Shown here: one piece after another, positions 8,429 to 16,872 of the stretch
Numbering within the stretch: the stretch's first letter is position 1
Layout of the letters: each line of letters begins with the position of its first letter
Assembly: GCF_000196175.1 (NCBI RefSeq)
Contig: NC_005363.1
Coordinates: forward strand, 1,798,001-1,862,000
Direction of reading: 5' to 3'
Source: Bdellovibrio bacteriovorus HD100
GTDB taxonomy: Bacteria > Bdellovibrionota > Bdellovibrionia > Bdellovibrionales > Bdellovibrionaceae
DNA length: 64,000 nucleotides
Position numbers and translations under genes: made by a program
Notes under the pieces: model-generated
Seen by the model: the letters and a program-made list of their open reading frames with translations, nothing else
The model's database searches: none
What the model was told of the DNA's origin: nothing

Positions 8429-9230
8429 AGTGTGGTTGTACGTCGGTCATTTCAAAGAAGCTTGTTGAAAGTGCGAACAGAGAGTCTTTGTTTTCGCTGT
8501 TCTGAAGTTCCTGCATCACTTCCAGGCGGAACTGGCGAATTTTTCCAGCAATCTCTTTGGCCTTTTCGCGGCTGGTGGGAACCATGGTGCAGCCCATGTC
8601 CCAGCGGCGTTTGTTGTCAGCACTCATCGCCTCAGTGGCTTTGGTCTGCATCTGCATGAAATAGTTGCGGGCCGCCTCGGAAGATCCACCATAGCTGGAG
8701 GAATACTTGGCATCATTCGAAGTCCATTTTCCGTCAGCAGTCTTTTCAATCAGCTTCATGGCCTCAAGGCGCTCCAAAGCTTTTTCTGTGACATCGGTCA
8801 GAAGGCCCAGGCGCTGGGCAATATTTTGAATTGTCGGGTCAAAATCTTTCAATTTCAGGATTTGAGTGATGGCGGTATAGTACCAGTCAGAAATCACCGC
8901 AAATTGATCTTCACCAATTTTTTCAAAGACCTCTTCCCGGGCATTCACACGTTGTAACGCCATCTCGCGAAGCACGGCGCTGCGGGCGTGTTCAGACAAA
9001 GCCAGATCCACAAAGAATTCACGCTCGGAAGGGGATAAGTTCAGTTTTGTTGCAAGATTGACAGCGCGGCTTTCAGACAAGCCGACTTTTCCGTTTAAAA
9101 TCTCAGACAGGCGAGAACAAGGAACTTCCAGATCACGAGAGAAAGCGCGAAGGGAGTAGGAGGGATTTTTGCGCTGGCGTCGTTCCAGTTCTTTCAGGAT
9201 AAAGTCTCTGTAATGATGTTTTTTGGTCAT
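8427..9230 (-). CDS. TIGR02147 family regulator (first of four)
   Basis: A 267-residue protein of the TIGR02147/DUF4423 family. The N-terminus has the family layout: YRDFILKELERRQRKNPSYS, then a helix-turn-helix resembling a Cro/C1 motif (SLRAFSRDLEVPCSRLSEIL, about 25-45). An all-helical C-terminal domain contains an ISDWYYTAITQIL segment and the closing REKAKEIAGKIRQFRLEVM region. Proteins of this family are presumed DNA-binding; targets are unknown. The ATG has GGAG 6 bases upstream. A 9-base inverted repeat lies 82-117 bases upstream in the divergent intergenic region. Confidence 0.9.
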   Translation of the reverse strand: MTKKHHYRDFILKELERRQRKNPSYSLRAFSRDLEVPCSRLSEILNGKVGLSESRAVNLATKLNLSPSEREFFVDLALSEHARSAVLREMALQRVNAREEVFEKIGEDQFAVISDWYYTAITQILKLKDFDPTIQNIAQRLGLLTDVTEKALERLEAMKLIEKTADGKWTSNDAKYSSSYGGSSEAARNYFMQMQTKATEAMSADNKRRWDMGCTMVPTSREKAKEIAGKIRQFRLEVMQELQNSENKDSLFALSTSFFEMTDVQPH

Positions 9231-9311
9231 GAGAGCTCCTCTTTAGTGAGGCTCTTTATATATATGAATTTTGCTGTGTCCACTAGGGGAGCGACTCTAG
9301 TTCTGCATTTT

Positions 9312-9347
9312 GTTCCAAAAGTTTCCACGAGATTCCGGTTTTGGAAC
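9312..9347. promoter_or_regulatory. candidate operator, 9-bp inverted repeat
   Basis: GTTCCAAAA at 9312-9320 and TTTTGGAAC at 9339-9347 are perfect inverted arms separated by 18 bases. They lie between the divergent TIGR02147 gene and the small secreted gene at 9417. The spacing (27 bases between arm starts) could place a dimer on one face of the helix. Regulator identity is inference. Confidence 0.5.
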
Positions 9348-9416
9348 CTGTCGTGAATCTAGACACTTAAGTAAGAATTGCATGGAGAGCTCGGTTGCGT
9401 GTTGAGGACGCTTTAA

Positions 9417-9674
9417 ATGCGATACGAAGGTGCTTTCACATCGCAAGGGTGCCTTTTGAATTCATTGAAATCGACTGTTGCTGTTGCCGTGGTTTTGCTT
9501 TTGTCTTCGGTGGCTTTTGGTAAAGATTGCACAGTTTTGGTGTCGTCCCACTATCGCGATGAGCTTCGTGAAGTCATTCGCAGTGAACTTTCCGGTCAGG
9601 GTGTGACAGCGCTTTTTGCCGATGAGCTTCAGGTGCAATGTGGTGAAAAACTACTTCCTCTGAGGGGGGCTTAA
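9417..9674 (+). CDS. small secreted protein, unknown function
   Basis: An 85-residue frame. From the ATG at 9417 the first 14 residues are polar; an in-frame TTG at 9456 would give a cleaner signal peptide (NSLKSTVAVAVVLLLSSVA, cleavage after AFG). The mature part is about 50 residues with two cysteines. It reads like a short exported protein or the remnant of a longer one. It precedes the DASS transporter by 38 bases on the same strand and is divergent from a TIGR02147 gene. Confidence 0.5.
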   Translation: MRYEGAFTSQGCLLNSLKSTVAVAVVLLLSSVAFGKDCTVLVSSHYRDELREVIRSELSGQGVTALFADELQVQCGEKLLPLRGA

Positions 9675-9712
9675 AGCATATCCTGTTTGTAAATTCCAAA
9701 CCGGGGATATGA

Positions 9713-11179
9713 ATGAAGCTGCCTCATGTGAAGATTGTGCCGGCCGTTATCGCATTTTTTGTGACCTGTCTTTTTTGGTTCGTGATTTCCCCGCCGGAAG
9801 GGGTCGACCTCAACGCCTGGCGTTTGCTGGGGATCTTCGTCGGCACCATCACAGCTATCATTGGTAAAGCGCTTCCTATCGGTGGTGCTGCCATGATCGG
9901 GATCCTGCTGGTGGGTATCACTCAAGTGACCAGTCCCGGAAACCCGGGTAAAGCCATGGGCGATGCACTCAGTGGGTATTCAAACACTCTGATCTGGCTG
10001 ATTGGTATTTCGTTCTTTATTTCCCGCGCTTTCATTAAGACCGGCCTGGGTTCCCGCGTGGCTTATTACTTTGTTCGCGCCATTGGGAAAAAGACTCTGG
10101 GGATCAGCTATGGGCTGTCTTTTGCCGAGTTGGTGCTGTCGCCAGTCATGCCAAGCAACACCGCTCGCGGCGGTGGCGTGCTTTACCCAATCAATCGCTC
10201 CATCTCAGAATCCATGGGATCACGTCCGGATGAGGCGACAAGGTTGAAGGTCGGCGCCTTCCTGACTTTGGTGGCCTATCAGATCAACGTGATCACGTCT
10301 GCGATGTTCATCACGGCGACCGCGCCCAATCCTTTGGTGACGGCGGGGATTCGTGACATTGCCAAGATCGATGTGTCGTGGGCGCAGTGGGCGATGGCGG
10401 CCTTTGTTCCGGGCTTGCTGGCGATTCTGATCATCCCGTGGGTGTTGTTTAAGCTTTATCCTCCTCAGATCAAAGAAACTCCGGATGCTGCTGGTTATGC
10501 CAATAAAAAATTGCAGGAACTGGGGCCGCTCAGACTGGATGAAAAGATACTGATTGGCGTCTTCTTCCTGCTGCTGTTTATCTGGGCTGGGGGCCCTGAG
10601 TTGTTGTCGTCAGATCCGCTGTTTAAGGTGGATGCAACCGCTGGAGCGTTTGTGGGGCTTGGGGTGCTTCTGTTTAGCGGGGTCCTGACTTGGGATGACC
10701 TGCTGAAAGAAAAAGGCGCCTGGGACACGGTGACTTGGTTCTCGTCCCTGGTGATGTTGGCGACGTTCCTGAACAAGTTGGGCGTGGTGGCCTGGTTCTC
10801 TAAAACTGTCGAATCCTCGATCGCGCACTGGGGCCTGGGGTGGATGGAGGCGGCCGCTATTTTGGTTCTGCTTTATGTGTTCATCCATTACTTCTTTGCC
10901 AGCAACACGGCTCATATTTCGGCGCTGTTTGCTTCGTTCTTTGGGGTCGGGGTGGCCTTGGGGGCTCCGCCATTGATGTTTGGTCTGTTTCTGGGCTTTG
11001 CTTCCTCGTTGTGTGCCTCTTTAACTCACTACGGGACGGGGTCGGCTCCAGTGCTGTTTGGGTCTGGGTATGTGACAATGGGAGAGTGGTGGAAGTGGGG
11101 CTTTGTGGTGACACTTCTTAATCTGCTGATTTTCGCTGGTGGTTGTGCTGTTTGGTGGAAGGTTTTGGGGTATTGGTGA
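9713..11179 (+). CDS. DASS-family (SLC13/CitT) anion:sodium symporter
   Basis: A 488-residue inner-membrane transporter with 11-13 predicted membrane segments. Both family signatures are present: MPSNTARGGG around residue 144 and FASNTAHISALF around residue 398. These SNT motifs form the Na+ and carboxylate site in DASS proteins such as VcINDY and plant DiT1. Length matches the CitT/SodiT branch. Substrates are probably di- or tricarboxylates; which one cannot be told. It may be co-transcribed with the small secreted gene upstream. Confidence 0.93.
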   Translation: MKLPHVKIVPAVIAFFVTCLFWFVISPPEGVDLNAWRLLGIFVGTITAIIGKALPIGGAAMIGILLVGITQVTSPGNPGKAMGDALSGYSNTLIWLIGISFFISRAFIKTGLGSRVAYYFVRAIGKKTLGISYGLSFAELVLSPVMPSNTARGGGVLYPINRSISESMGSRPDEATRLKVGAFLTLVAYQINVITSAMFITATAPNPLVTAGIRDIAKIDVSWAQWAMAAFVPGLLAILIIPWVLFKLYPPQIKETPDAAGYANKKLQELGPLRLDEKILIGVFFLLLFIWAGGPELLSSDPLFKVDATAGAFVGLGVLLFSGVLTWDDLLKEKGAWDTVTWFSSLVMLATFLNKLGVVAWFSKTVESSIAHWGLGWMEAAAILVLLYVFIHYFFASNTAHISALFASFFGVGVALGAPPLMFGLFLGFASSLCASLTHYGTGSAPVLFGSGYVTMGEWWKWGFVVTLLNLLIFAGGCAVWWKVLGYW

Positions 11180-11284
11180 GTCTAAAAGCCTAAAACTTGG
11201 GCAACTTGCAAATCCTTTTATGACCTTCTGCGAAAACTGTTTTCAAAGCGGGGGAAAGCGTACAAGATGGTTCTTCATTCCAGC

Positions 11285-11371
11285 GCGCGGGTGGTGGAAT
11301 TGGTAGACACGCAGGTCTCAGAAGCCTGTGGGAGAAATCCTGTGGGGGTTCAAGTCCCCCCTCGCGCACCA
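11285..11371 (+). tRNA. tRNA-Leu (CAG)
   Basis: 87 bases with encoded CCA and the long variable arm of class II tRNAs. Acceptor GCGCGGG pairs with CTCGCGC (one G-U). The anticodon stem CAGGT/GCCTG carries loop CTCAGAA, giving anticodon CAG. The T arm is GGGGG/CCCCC with loop TTCAAGT. Confidence 0.95.
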
Positions 11372-11378
11372 AACAAAA

Positions 11379-11404
11379 TAAGCCGACTTTGTCGGCTTTT
11401 TTTT
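11379..11404 (+). terminator. rho-independent terminator after tRNA-Leu
   Basis: AAGCCGAC and GTCGGCTT arms with a TTT loop followed by a T-run, 8 bases after the CCA end. Confidence 0.9.
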
Positions 11405-11419
11405 GTTTTATCTGTCTGC

Positions 11420-11438
11420 ACTCCAGCTTTGCTGGAGT
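11420..11438. repeat. small perfect hairpin downstream of the delta-60 lipoprotein gene
   Basis: ACTCCAGC, TTT, GCTGGAGT. It lies about 95 bases past the stop of the minus-strand gene at 11533, with no T-run on either strand. A weaker hairpin around TGCCGACGGCA is at 11491-11501. Nothing else is evident in the 11405-11532 gap. Confidence 0.5.
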
Positions 11439-11532
11439 AGGTTCTGAAGTTTCCCGCCTTCGATGTTTGTTTTGGGGTTTGTCGTTTGCTGCCGACGGCA
11501 GAAAACTCCGTATGAGTCCTCTCCTGCGATCA

Positions 11533-14154
11533 TTATTTAAATATCGACAGTGAGGTTTCTGTTTTGCTAGGACTCCAATCGTTTTTTATGCAGTGGAGTC
11601 CGTGAACACTTGAGAAAGAGCAATTATTAAAATAAACGGGATTCGGCACCTCGGTCACAAATGTGGTCGATACTGGTGCTGAAGTGATATTTATTTTGCT
11701 GAAGGACATTAAGAAGTTCTCGTCTTCAGTTTCCGTGTAGTTAGCAGCAATAATGTTCTTACGGACTTCGTCGTAATAGAAATCGGCACTATGCCAGATT
11801 CTGTCTGTCAGATTTCCACCCGGGTGCACAAGGCCATCTTCTCCAAAACTCGTGTCCACCGCGCCTGTGTTCGTAAGCTTCACTAAAGCACTCACCCCAA
11901 AGTCTTCGTTTTGTTCATAGACCGAAACATAAAGATCGCCATTGAACAGATGCATTTTGTTGATCTCAACGAATTCTGTAAATTGTCCGGAAAATTCAGT
12001 TTCTGCAAGAGCTCCAGTTGAATTGAAGTCTGTGTCCGGAGAGAGGTCTAAATTATACCGTCGTATGATCATGGTCTCGCTTCCCGGTGCGTCGCCACTC
12101 ATAAGGTAAACCTTGTTATGGATATCATCCACTATGATCGTGGGCTCGTTACTGCGCCCATTGTCCGCGGGGGCAAGGATCTTAATCGTATTTGATGTTT
12201 GGGGATCTTCCCAGGGCGCTCCGGTCTGCGAGTGGACTTTCCAAAGGGCGGTATGAGGTTCTCCGTTAGCAATATCAAAGATATATGCTGTCACATAGAG
12301 ATGTAGATCAGGTCCCATCGCCATTTGACCGTTTCTGGTTGAGGTCTCGAAGTCCTCGTCCCAGGGCAATTCCATGATGCCTCCGACGCCAAAGTTCGAA
12401 TCCGGACTGCCATCAAGTGAGTACTTGAAGATTCTGAGATTTAATTCGTAAGAATTGCTGTCAAAGTACTCAGCCAACAAATAGATTCCATCACTGATGA
12501 TCATCTTTGCGGCGAGAACTCTTTTGACAACGAAGAATCCTGAGTCACCAAAATTAGTGTCTGAGTTTCCATTGGGAAGTGTTTTATGAATTACCAAAAT
12601 GGGGCCGTCATTGCCGGTCTGTGCAGAATAAACGGCATAAAATGCGCCATCGTGGAATTGTGAGTGCGTTGGCTCCAAGTTGACTATTTGCAGATACTTT
12701 TCAGAGTTTTCTTTGAATCCGTTCTCTCCATAGGTGTTGTCCATGGTTCCTGAGGTTAAAAGCTTTGCAGAAACCAGATTGCCTTTTTGGCTCGTCGATG
12801 CATCTCTGATGACGAAATTATTGAAAACTGTAATGGATTCGTCACTGTTGAAGACGGCAGCACGGGGATAGTCCCAGGCATCTCTTTCGAAATCTATAAA
12901 TGCGATTCCGGCGATTCCGTAAGATGCGTCAAGGCTTCCATTGGGTAAAAGCTTGGCGATAAAGGTGTAATTTGAATCGGCGGCATCCAGAGAGGTGCCG
13001 TGGATGAATATGTTTCCTGCAGAGTCGATAGCCAATATTCTCACATAGTCGGCTCCACCGCCAAATCCCGCGACGTCTTTTAACCTTTGTACGCCGTCGC
13101 CGTCAAAAGTGTTATCTAATGTGCCATTAAGATTGTATCGCAAGATAACTCCATCCAGATCTGGGAAATTGGGGCCTTCGCCTGCGATATAAATTTTATT
13201 GTCGTGAATTTTGATGTCGTGGAACGTGTCCCAGGCCTGGGCGGGGCTGTCATAGCGTACAAGGCCTGAATTACCCCAGGTACCGTCTATGGCACCCGTA
13301 GCTAGAACTTTATAGATTACGCCAGAGTATCCCGAAATGTCGCCATAGATCTGCCCGGTGATATAGAGTGAACTATCAGGAGCAATAGAGGCGGCACTCA
13401 AATGCATATCCCGAAAATTCTCCCCAACGACAACAGGAGGATTGAAAATCAGTCGGCCATTGTTAGCGTAGTTGGTGTCAAACGTACCGTCTTCTTTAAT
13501 TTTAAAGATATACCCTAGGTATCCAGTGCCATTAAAGTTGCCGGGACCTATTATGAAGTATCCTGAGGCATCTGCCAGAATTCCTCTGACATAGATCGGC
13601 TCGGTTAGCTCAAAAACGAAAAGTCCGCTGTTGCCAAAAGTGAGGTCAAGGCTTCCAGATGAACTAAATCTGGCTATCGCAATGGCGTAGTTACGTCCGT
13701 TGGCATTCCAGTCACCTTCCAGACTCCAGCCCACAAGAATGTTTTGATTGGAATCCTCACTGACATAGATCGCATTGAATCCGTTGTATGTTGGAACGGT
13801 TGGTAGCGAGATGAGACCATTGTTACCAAACGCCGTGTTGACACTGCCGTCAGGGCGAATTCGCATCACGACGGGGCCACTATTCACTACAGCAGCGACA
13901 ATTCTGTCGCCCGAGGCACTCAGGATGGCGCGTTCCACGGATTCAGTGGCGTCGAATTCATAACTCCAGTTTATTGCACTGGTTTTTGATAGTTGTCCTA
14001 AAAAGTTGCTTCCGGAGGGAGCGGAGGGGGCTTCGGCAGAACCTGTTAAATCGGTAAAGCTCGCGCTGAGAGTGCAGCCAGCAAAAACGAAGACTGTTAC
14101 AAAAAATAACAGAAAAGCACGCAAATAGGTGTGCAAAGTTCCAGATACGTCCAT
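11533..14154 (-). CDS. delta-60-repeat beta-propeller lipoprotein
   Basis: An 873-residue surface or periplasmic lipoprotein. The signal peptide ends in a lipobox (FAGC) and the mature N-terminus reads CTLSASFT. The body carries about eleven delta-60 repeats (TIGR02608), each with a core like DGSVNTAFGNNGL, SGSLDLTFGNSGL, NGTLDNTFDGDGV or TGAVDTSFGEDGL, spaced roughly 55-90 residues. This family forms beta-propeller-like structures in secreted bacterial proteins, usually of unknown role. The same mature N-terminus occurs in the RCC1-repeat lipoprotein at 35.3 kb. It appears monocistronic. Confidence 0.9.
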   Translation of the reverse strand: MDVSGTLHTYLRAFLLFFVTVFVFAGCTLSASFTDLTGSAEAPSAPSGSNFLGQLSKTSAINWSYEFDATESVERAILSASGDRIVAAVVNSGPVVMRIRPDGSVNTAFGNNGLISLPTVPTYNGFNAIYVSEDSNQNILVGWSLEGDWNANGRNYAIAIARFSSSGSLDLTFGNSGLFVFELTEPIYVRGILADASGYFIIGPGNFNGTGYLGYIFKIKEDGTFDTNYANNGRLIFNPPVVVGENFRDMHLSAASIAPDSSLYITGQIYGDISGYSGVIYKVLATGAIDGTWGNSGLVRYDSPAQAWDTFHDIKIHDNKIYIAGEGPNFPDLDGVILRYNLNGTLDNTFDGDGVQRLKDVAGFGGGADYVRILAIDSAGNIFIHGTSLDAADSNYTFIAKLLPNGSLDASYGIAGIAFIDFERDAWDYPRAAVFNSDESITVFNNFVIRDASTSQKGNLVSAKLLTSGTMDNTYGENGFKENSEKYLQIVNLEPTHSQFHDGAFYAVYSAQTGNDGPILVIHKTLPNGNSDTNFGDSGFFVVKRVLAAKMIISDGIYLLAEYFDSNSYELNLRIFKYSLDGSPDSNFGVGGIMELPWDEDFETSTRNGQMAMGPDLHLYVTAYIFDIANGEPHTALWKVHSQTGAPWEDPQTSNTIKILAPADNGRSNEPTIIVDDIHNKVYLMSGDAPGSETMIIRRYNLDLSPDTDFNSTGALAETEFSGQFTEFVEINKMHLFNGDLYVSVYEQNEDFGVSALVKLTNTGAVDTSFGEDGLVHPGGNLTDRIWHSADFYYDEVRKNIIAANYTETEDENFLMSFSKINITSAPVSTTFVTEVPNPVYFNNCSFSSVHGLHCIKNDWSPSKTETSLSIFK

Positions 14155-14263
14155 GCTTGCTTTTCGGCTTTTTATTCGGCTTTCATTATTTATTAAGGAT
14201 TTATTGAGTTTTTCTCATTGTACTGTCTCAGGTTGGGACGGAGGGGTTTGTGTACCTTTGGAG

Positions 14264-14302
14264 GCAAGTTTCTGGGTCGCAGAACATGACCCAGAAACTT
14301 GC
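14264..14302. repeat. perfect 15-bp stem hairpin without T-run
   Basis: GCAAGTTTCTGGGTC at 14264-14278 and GACCCAGAAACTTGC at 14288-14302 are perfectly complementary around a 9-base loop. It lies 41 bases beyond the stop of the minus-strand gene at 14343 and 110 bases before the start of the minus-strand delta-60 gene. No U-tract follows on either strand, so it may be a processing, stability or rho-type end signal rather than an intrinsic terminator. Confidence 0.6.
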
Positions 14303-14342
14303 TGAGGACCAAAACAATTTAATCAATTAGACCGGCGCGGAC

Positions 14343-14759
14343 TTATTTTTTCTCGATGGCTAAGACCAATCCTAAGATTCTGCTTTCGTCGTTATAGCGA
14401 AGGATGATGTTCGACTTTGGAGACGAGAATTCATTCAGTAGATCTCCCATGGACATACCCAGGCGAAGAGCGCTTTCTTTGGTCAGGACTATTTTGCCTT
14501 TTTCAGTGACGACGACGATCGCAGGGGAAGCATTTATCAGATCCCCTGACTTGTTGTAAAAGTCGGCGTTGCTAACCAGCGTGGCGCTTTTGACTTTTCC
14601 GTTCAAATACCCAGAATTAGGTTTCTTTGCCTGCTCCAGACAAAAAACATCCGAAACGGAGGGTTCGCAATTAAACCCCAGATCCATGACCTTCACCGTA
14701 GAGGCCAGGGATGTAGAAGAAATAGCCAATAGACAAAAAGCGGCAATCGACGCTCTCAT
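14343..14759 (-). CDS. secreted protein, unknown function
   Basis: A 138-residue exported protein: signal peptide about 1-19 (cleavage after SLA). The mature part has two cysteines near residues 31 and 40 and a C-terminal segment with KESALRLGMSMGDLLNEF. No family recognised. It is followed on the same strand by a long perfect hairpin. The start lacks a strong ribosome site (AAAGGTTG on the coding strand). Confidence 0.7.
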   Translation of the reverse strand: MRASIAAFCLLAISSTSLASTVKVMDLGFNCEPSVSDVFCLEQAKKPNSGYLNGKVKSATLVSNADFYNKSGDLINASPAIVVVTEKGKIVLTKESALRLGMSMGDLLNEFSSPKSNIILRYNDESRILGLVLAIEKK

Positions 14760-14820
14760 AAGACAACCTTTGTTTTAATTTAAACTCAATCAGTCGTCTA
14801 AAGTGCATGAACCGTGCTCA

Positions 14821-15003
14821 TTACTTGGCCTCAAGAGCGGTCAGAAACTGCTTCTGTTTTTTGTAGGCTTTGAACAGTTCATAGTACTGCTTCAGCTTTC
14901 TTTCCTTGATGCTTTGTACGGTTTCTTCGTGGGCTTCCTGCCACAGGAATCTTAGTTCACGGTCCATGCGATCAAGTTGTTGGGGAACGTTGTCTTTGTT
15001 CAT
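14821..15003 (-). CDS. small charged coiled-coil protein
   Basis: A 60-residue cytoplasmic protein. The ATG at 15003 has AAGGAT 5 bases upstream; an in-frame start at 15036 lacks one. Composition is strongly charged and helical (RMDRELRFLWQEAHEETVQS, then KQYYELFKAYKKQKQ), suggesting a short coiled coil. No family recognised. It is divergent from the enhancer-binding protein gene at 15126. Confidence 0.65.
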   Translation of the reverse strand: MNKDNVPQQLDRMDRELRFLWQEAHEETVQSIKERKLKQYYELFKAYKKQKQFLTALEAK

Positions 15004-15125
15004 ATTTAATCCTTTTGTTTGTTTCCAAAGTTTCATGAACTTAAGTTGCGAATCCCGGGCCTAAGCGTAAGGGCTTGAAAACTTTTAGGTCTTAAAATGG
15101 AACGCCCACAATCGGTGGCTTAAAT

Positions 15126-16718
15126 GTGGAAAGTGTTGTTGGCAGCCTACTTTGGTTGGCAGGATCTGCCGATAACAAGAACATGTCAAAATCACATGAG
15201 CTTCTTAAGTTTATAGGGGACTCCGCGCAAATTTTCTTTGAACAACAGGCAGGGGAAAGTCTCATTTCGCGAATTTTGGATCTGTGTATTCAGGCCACCG
15301 GCGCCGATCGCGGGACGATCTTCTTTGACTCGCAAATAAACCTGGAACAGCACTTCAAATACCTGAATAGTTATATTGCCACCGGCATCCGCAATCAGAC
15401 GATCGTGATCAACACAGATCAGGGTATTGCCGGGAAGGTGTTCCGTACGCGCAAAAGTTATTTCTCAAACTGTGTGGCCCAGGACAAGGATTTCTATCTT
15501 GGCGTCGACAGCAAGACCGGATATCAGACGGAAAAAGTTCTGGCGGTTCCGTTGCACTGGAAAGACGGGAAAGTCATCGGTGTGATCGAGGTTCTGAATA
15601 AGGCCGATGGTGACTTTGATGAAACCGACCAGCACGCCTTGGAAGCTTTATCCATGCTGGCGGCGGTGGCTTTTGAAAACTATGAAGTCCATCAGAAGAA
15701 CGAAGAATCCGAATCGGCCATTGAACACCGCAAGAACATCTGGCGCAAAAGTATTTCTTCTGTCAGCTTGCACTCCAAAGCTCCCGAATTGCAAAAGATC
15801 TATGATCACATCGGGGACTTCGGTAAGTCGGACTCAAATATCCTGATCACCGGGGAAAGTGGTGTCGGTAAAGAGGTGATCGCAAGACTTGCGCATCACC
15901 ATTCCAGTCGTCGGGACGGACCTTTTATCGCCATCAACTGCGCGGCGATCCCAGAGTCCCTGTTTGAGGCCGAACTTTTTGGTGTGGTCAAAGGGGCGGC
16001 GACGGGGACCGTGGCTCGCCAGGGGCAGATTGAGCTGGCGCACCGGGGAACTTTGTTCCTGGATGAAATCGGCGAAATGCCGGTGGAGATGCAGGCCAAG
16101 CTCTTGCGGGTTTTGCAGGAAAGAAAAGTGCAAAGGCTTGGTTCCACTGAGTCACCGAAGGCTGTGGACTTCCGTTTGATCTGCGCGACCAACAAACATA
16201 TTGAAGCGCAAATTCAGCAGGAAAAATTCCGCGAGGATCTTTTCTATCGTATCAATGTGGTGAATCTGCAGATCCCGTCGTTGCGTGATCGCAAAGGCGA
16301 TATTCCAGAGCTGGCTCAGGCCATTTTGGAACAGCTTCATAACAAGCGTGGTTGGAAGCTCAAAAGAATCAGTCCCGAAGCATTGGACCGCTTGATTGAC
16401 TATCACTGGCCCGGAAACATCCGGGAGCTGGAAAATAAAATTGAAAGTGCCTGCCTGTCTGCGGGGGATCGCGCGGTTTTGTTGCCGGATGATTTCCAGT
16501 TTAAAGCCCGACCACAGTTAAGTGTGGTGCCGGACGCCCAAGAAGATTCACTGAAGCGGTTTGAGAATTTAAGCTTGCGTGAGGCCCGCGAGGCCTTCGA
16601 AGCTGAGTTTGTTCAGCGGGCTATTCAGGGTTCATTGGGAAATAAATCTGAAGCGGCCCGCCGCCTGGGTGTTTCCCGTGAAGGTCTCAGAAAGATACTT
16701 ATTAAGAAACCCGCCTAG
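15126..16718 (+). CDS. GAF / AAA+ sigma-54-interaction / Fis-HTH regulator
   Basis: A 530-residue cytoplasmic NtrC-family activator. An N-terminal GAF domain (about 45-185) would bind a small ligand. The AAA+ domain has Walker A GESGVGKE (243-250), Walker B LFLDEI (310-315) and FREDLFYRIN. The C-terminus (about 490-525) is a Fis-type HTH with KSEAARRLGVSREGL. The sigma-54-contacting GAFTGA loop reads GAATGT (290-295): the Thr is kept but Phe and the last Ala are changed. An alternative ATG at 15183 would remove the first 19 residues; neither has a strong ribosome site. A sigma-54-like promoter lies just downstream, before a lipoprotein gene. Confidence 0.92.
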   Translation: MESVVGSLLWLAGSADNKNMSKSHELLKFIGDSAQIFFEQQAGESLISRILDLCIQATGADRGTIFFDSQINLEQHFKYLNSYIATGIRNQTIVINTDQGIAGKVFRTRKSYFSNCVAQDKDFYLGVDSKTGYQTEKVLAVPLHWKDGKVIGVIEVLNKADGDFDETDQHALEALSMLAAVAFENYEVHQKNEESESAIEHRKNIWRKSISSVSLHSKAPELQKIYDHIGDFGKSDSNILITGESGVGKEVIARLAHHHSSRRDGPFIAINCAAIPESLFEAELFGVVKGAATGTVARQGQIELAHRGTLFLDEIGEMPVEMQAKLLRVLQERKVQRLGSTESPKAVDFRLICATNKHIEAQIQQEKFREDLFYRINVVNLQIPSLRDRKGDIPELAQAILEQLHNKRGWKLKRISPEALDRLIDYHWPGNIRELENKIESACLSAGDRAVLLPDDFQFKARPQLSVVPDAQEDSLKRFENLSLREAREAFEAEFVQRAIQGSLGNKSEAARRLGVSREGLRKILIKKPA

Positions 16719-16730
16719 ATTCCACCGGCA

Positions 16731-16742
16731 GTTGGCGCCAAC
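16731..16742. promoter_or_regulatory. candidate upstream activator site (perfect palindrome)
   Basis: GTTGGCGCCAAC is a perfect 12-base palindrome 60 bases upstream of the -24/-12 element at 16802, a plausible position for a Fis-type HTH dimer of the adjacent regulator. Binding is inference. Confidence 0.4.
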
Positions 16743-16801
16743 CTGGCAACCACGGTGGGCGTCTTGATTTAAGATTGTAGTGAAATTGTGGACTTAGCCG
16801 T

Positions 16802-16817
16802 TGGCCGGATCCTTGCC
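16802..16817 (+). promoter_or_regulatory. sigma-54-like -24/-12 promoter
   Basis: TGGCCGGATCCTTGC matches TGGCACGNNNNTTGC at all but two bases, with the exact GG-to-GC spacing. Initiation near 16828 would leave a 45-base leader before the lipoprotein GTG at 16873. Confidence 0.55.
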
Positions 16818-16872
16818 TTAAGGAAAGTAGCGCAGACGAAATTGCGTGAAACTTTAAACAAGGAGAGAGTTC

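Noticed and set aside
11190-11372. 60-codon minus-strand frame over tRNA-Leu
   Set aside because: The region is explained by the tRNA; the frame is its reverse complement.
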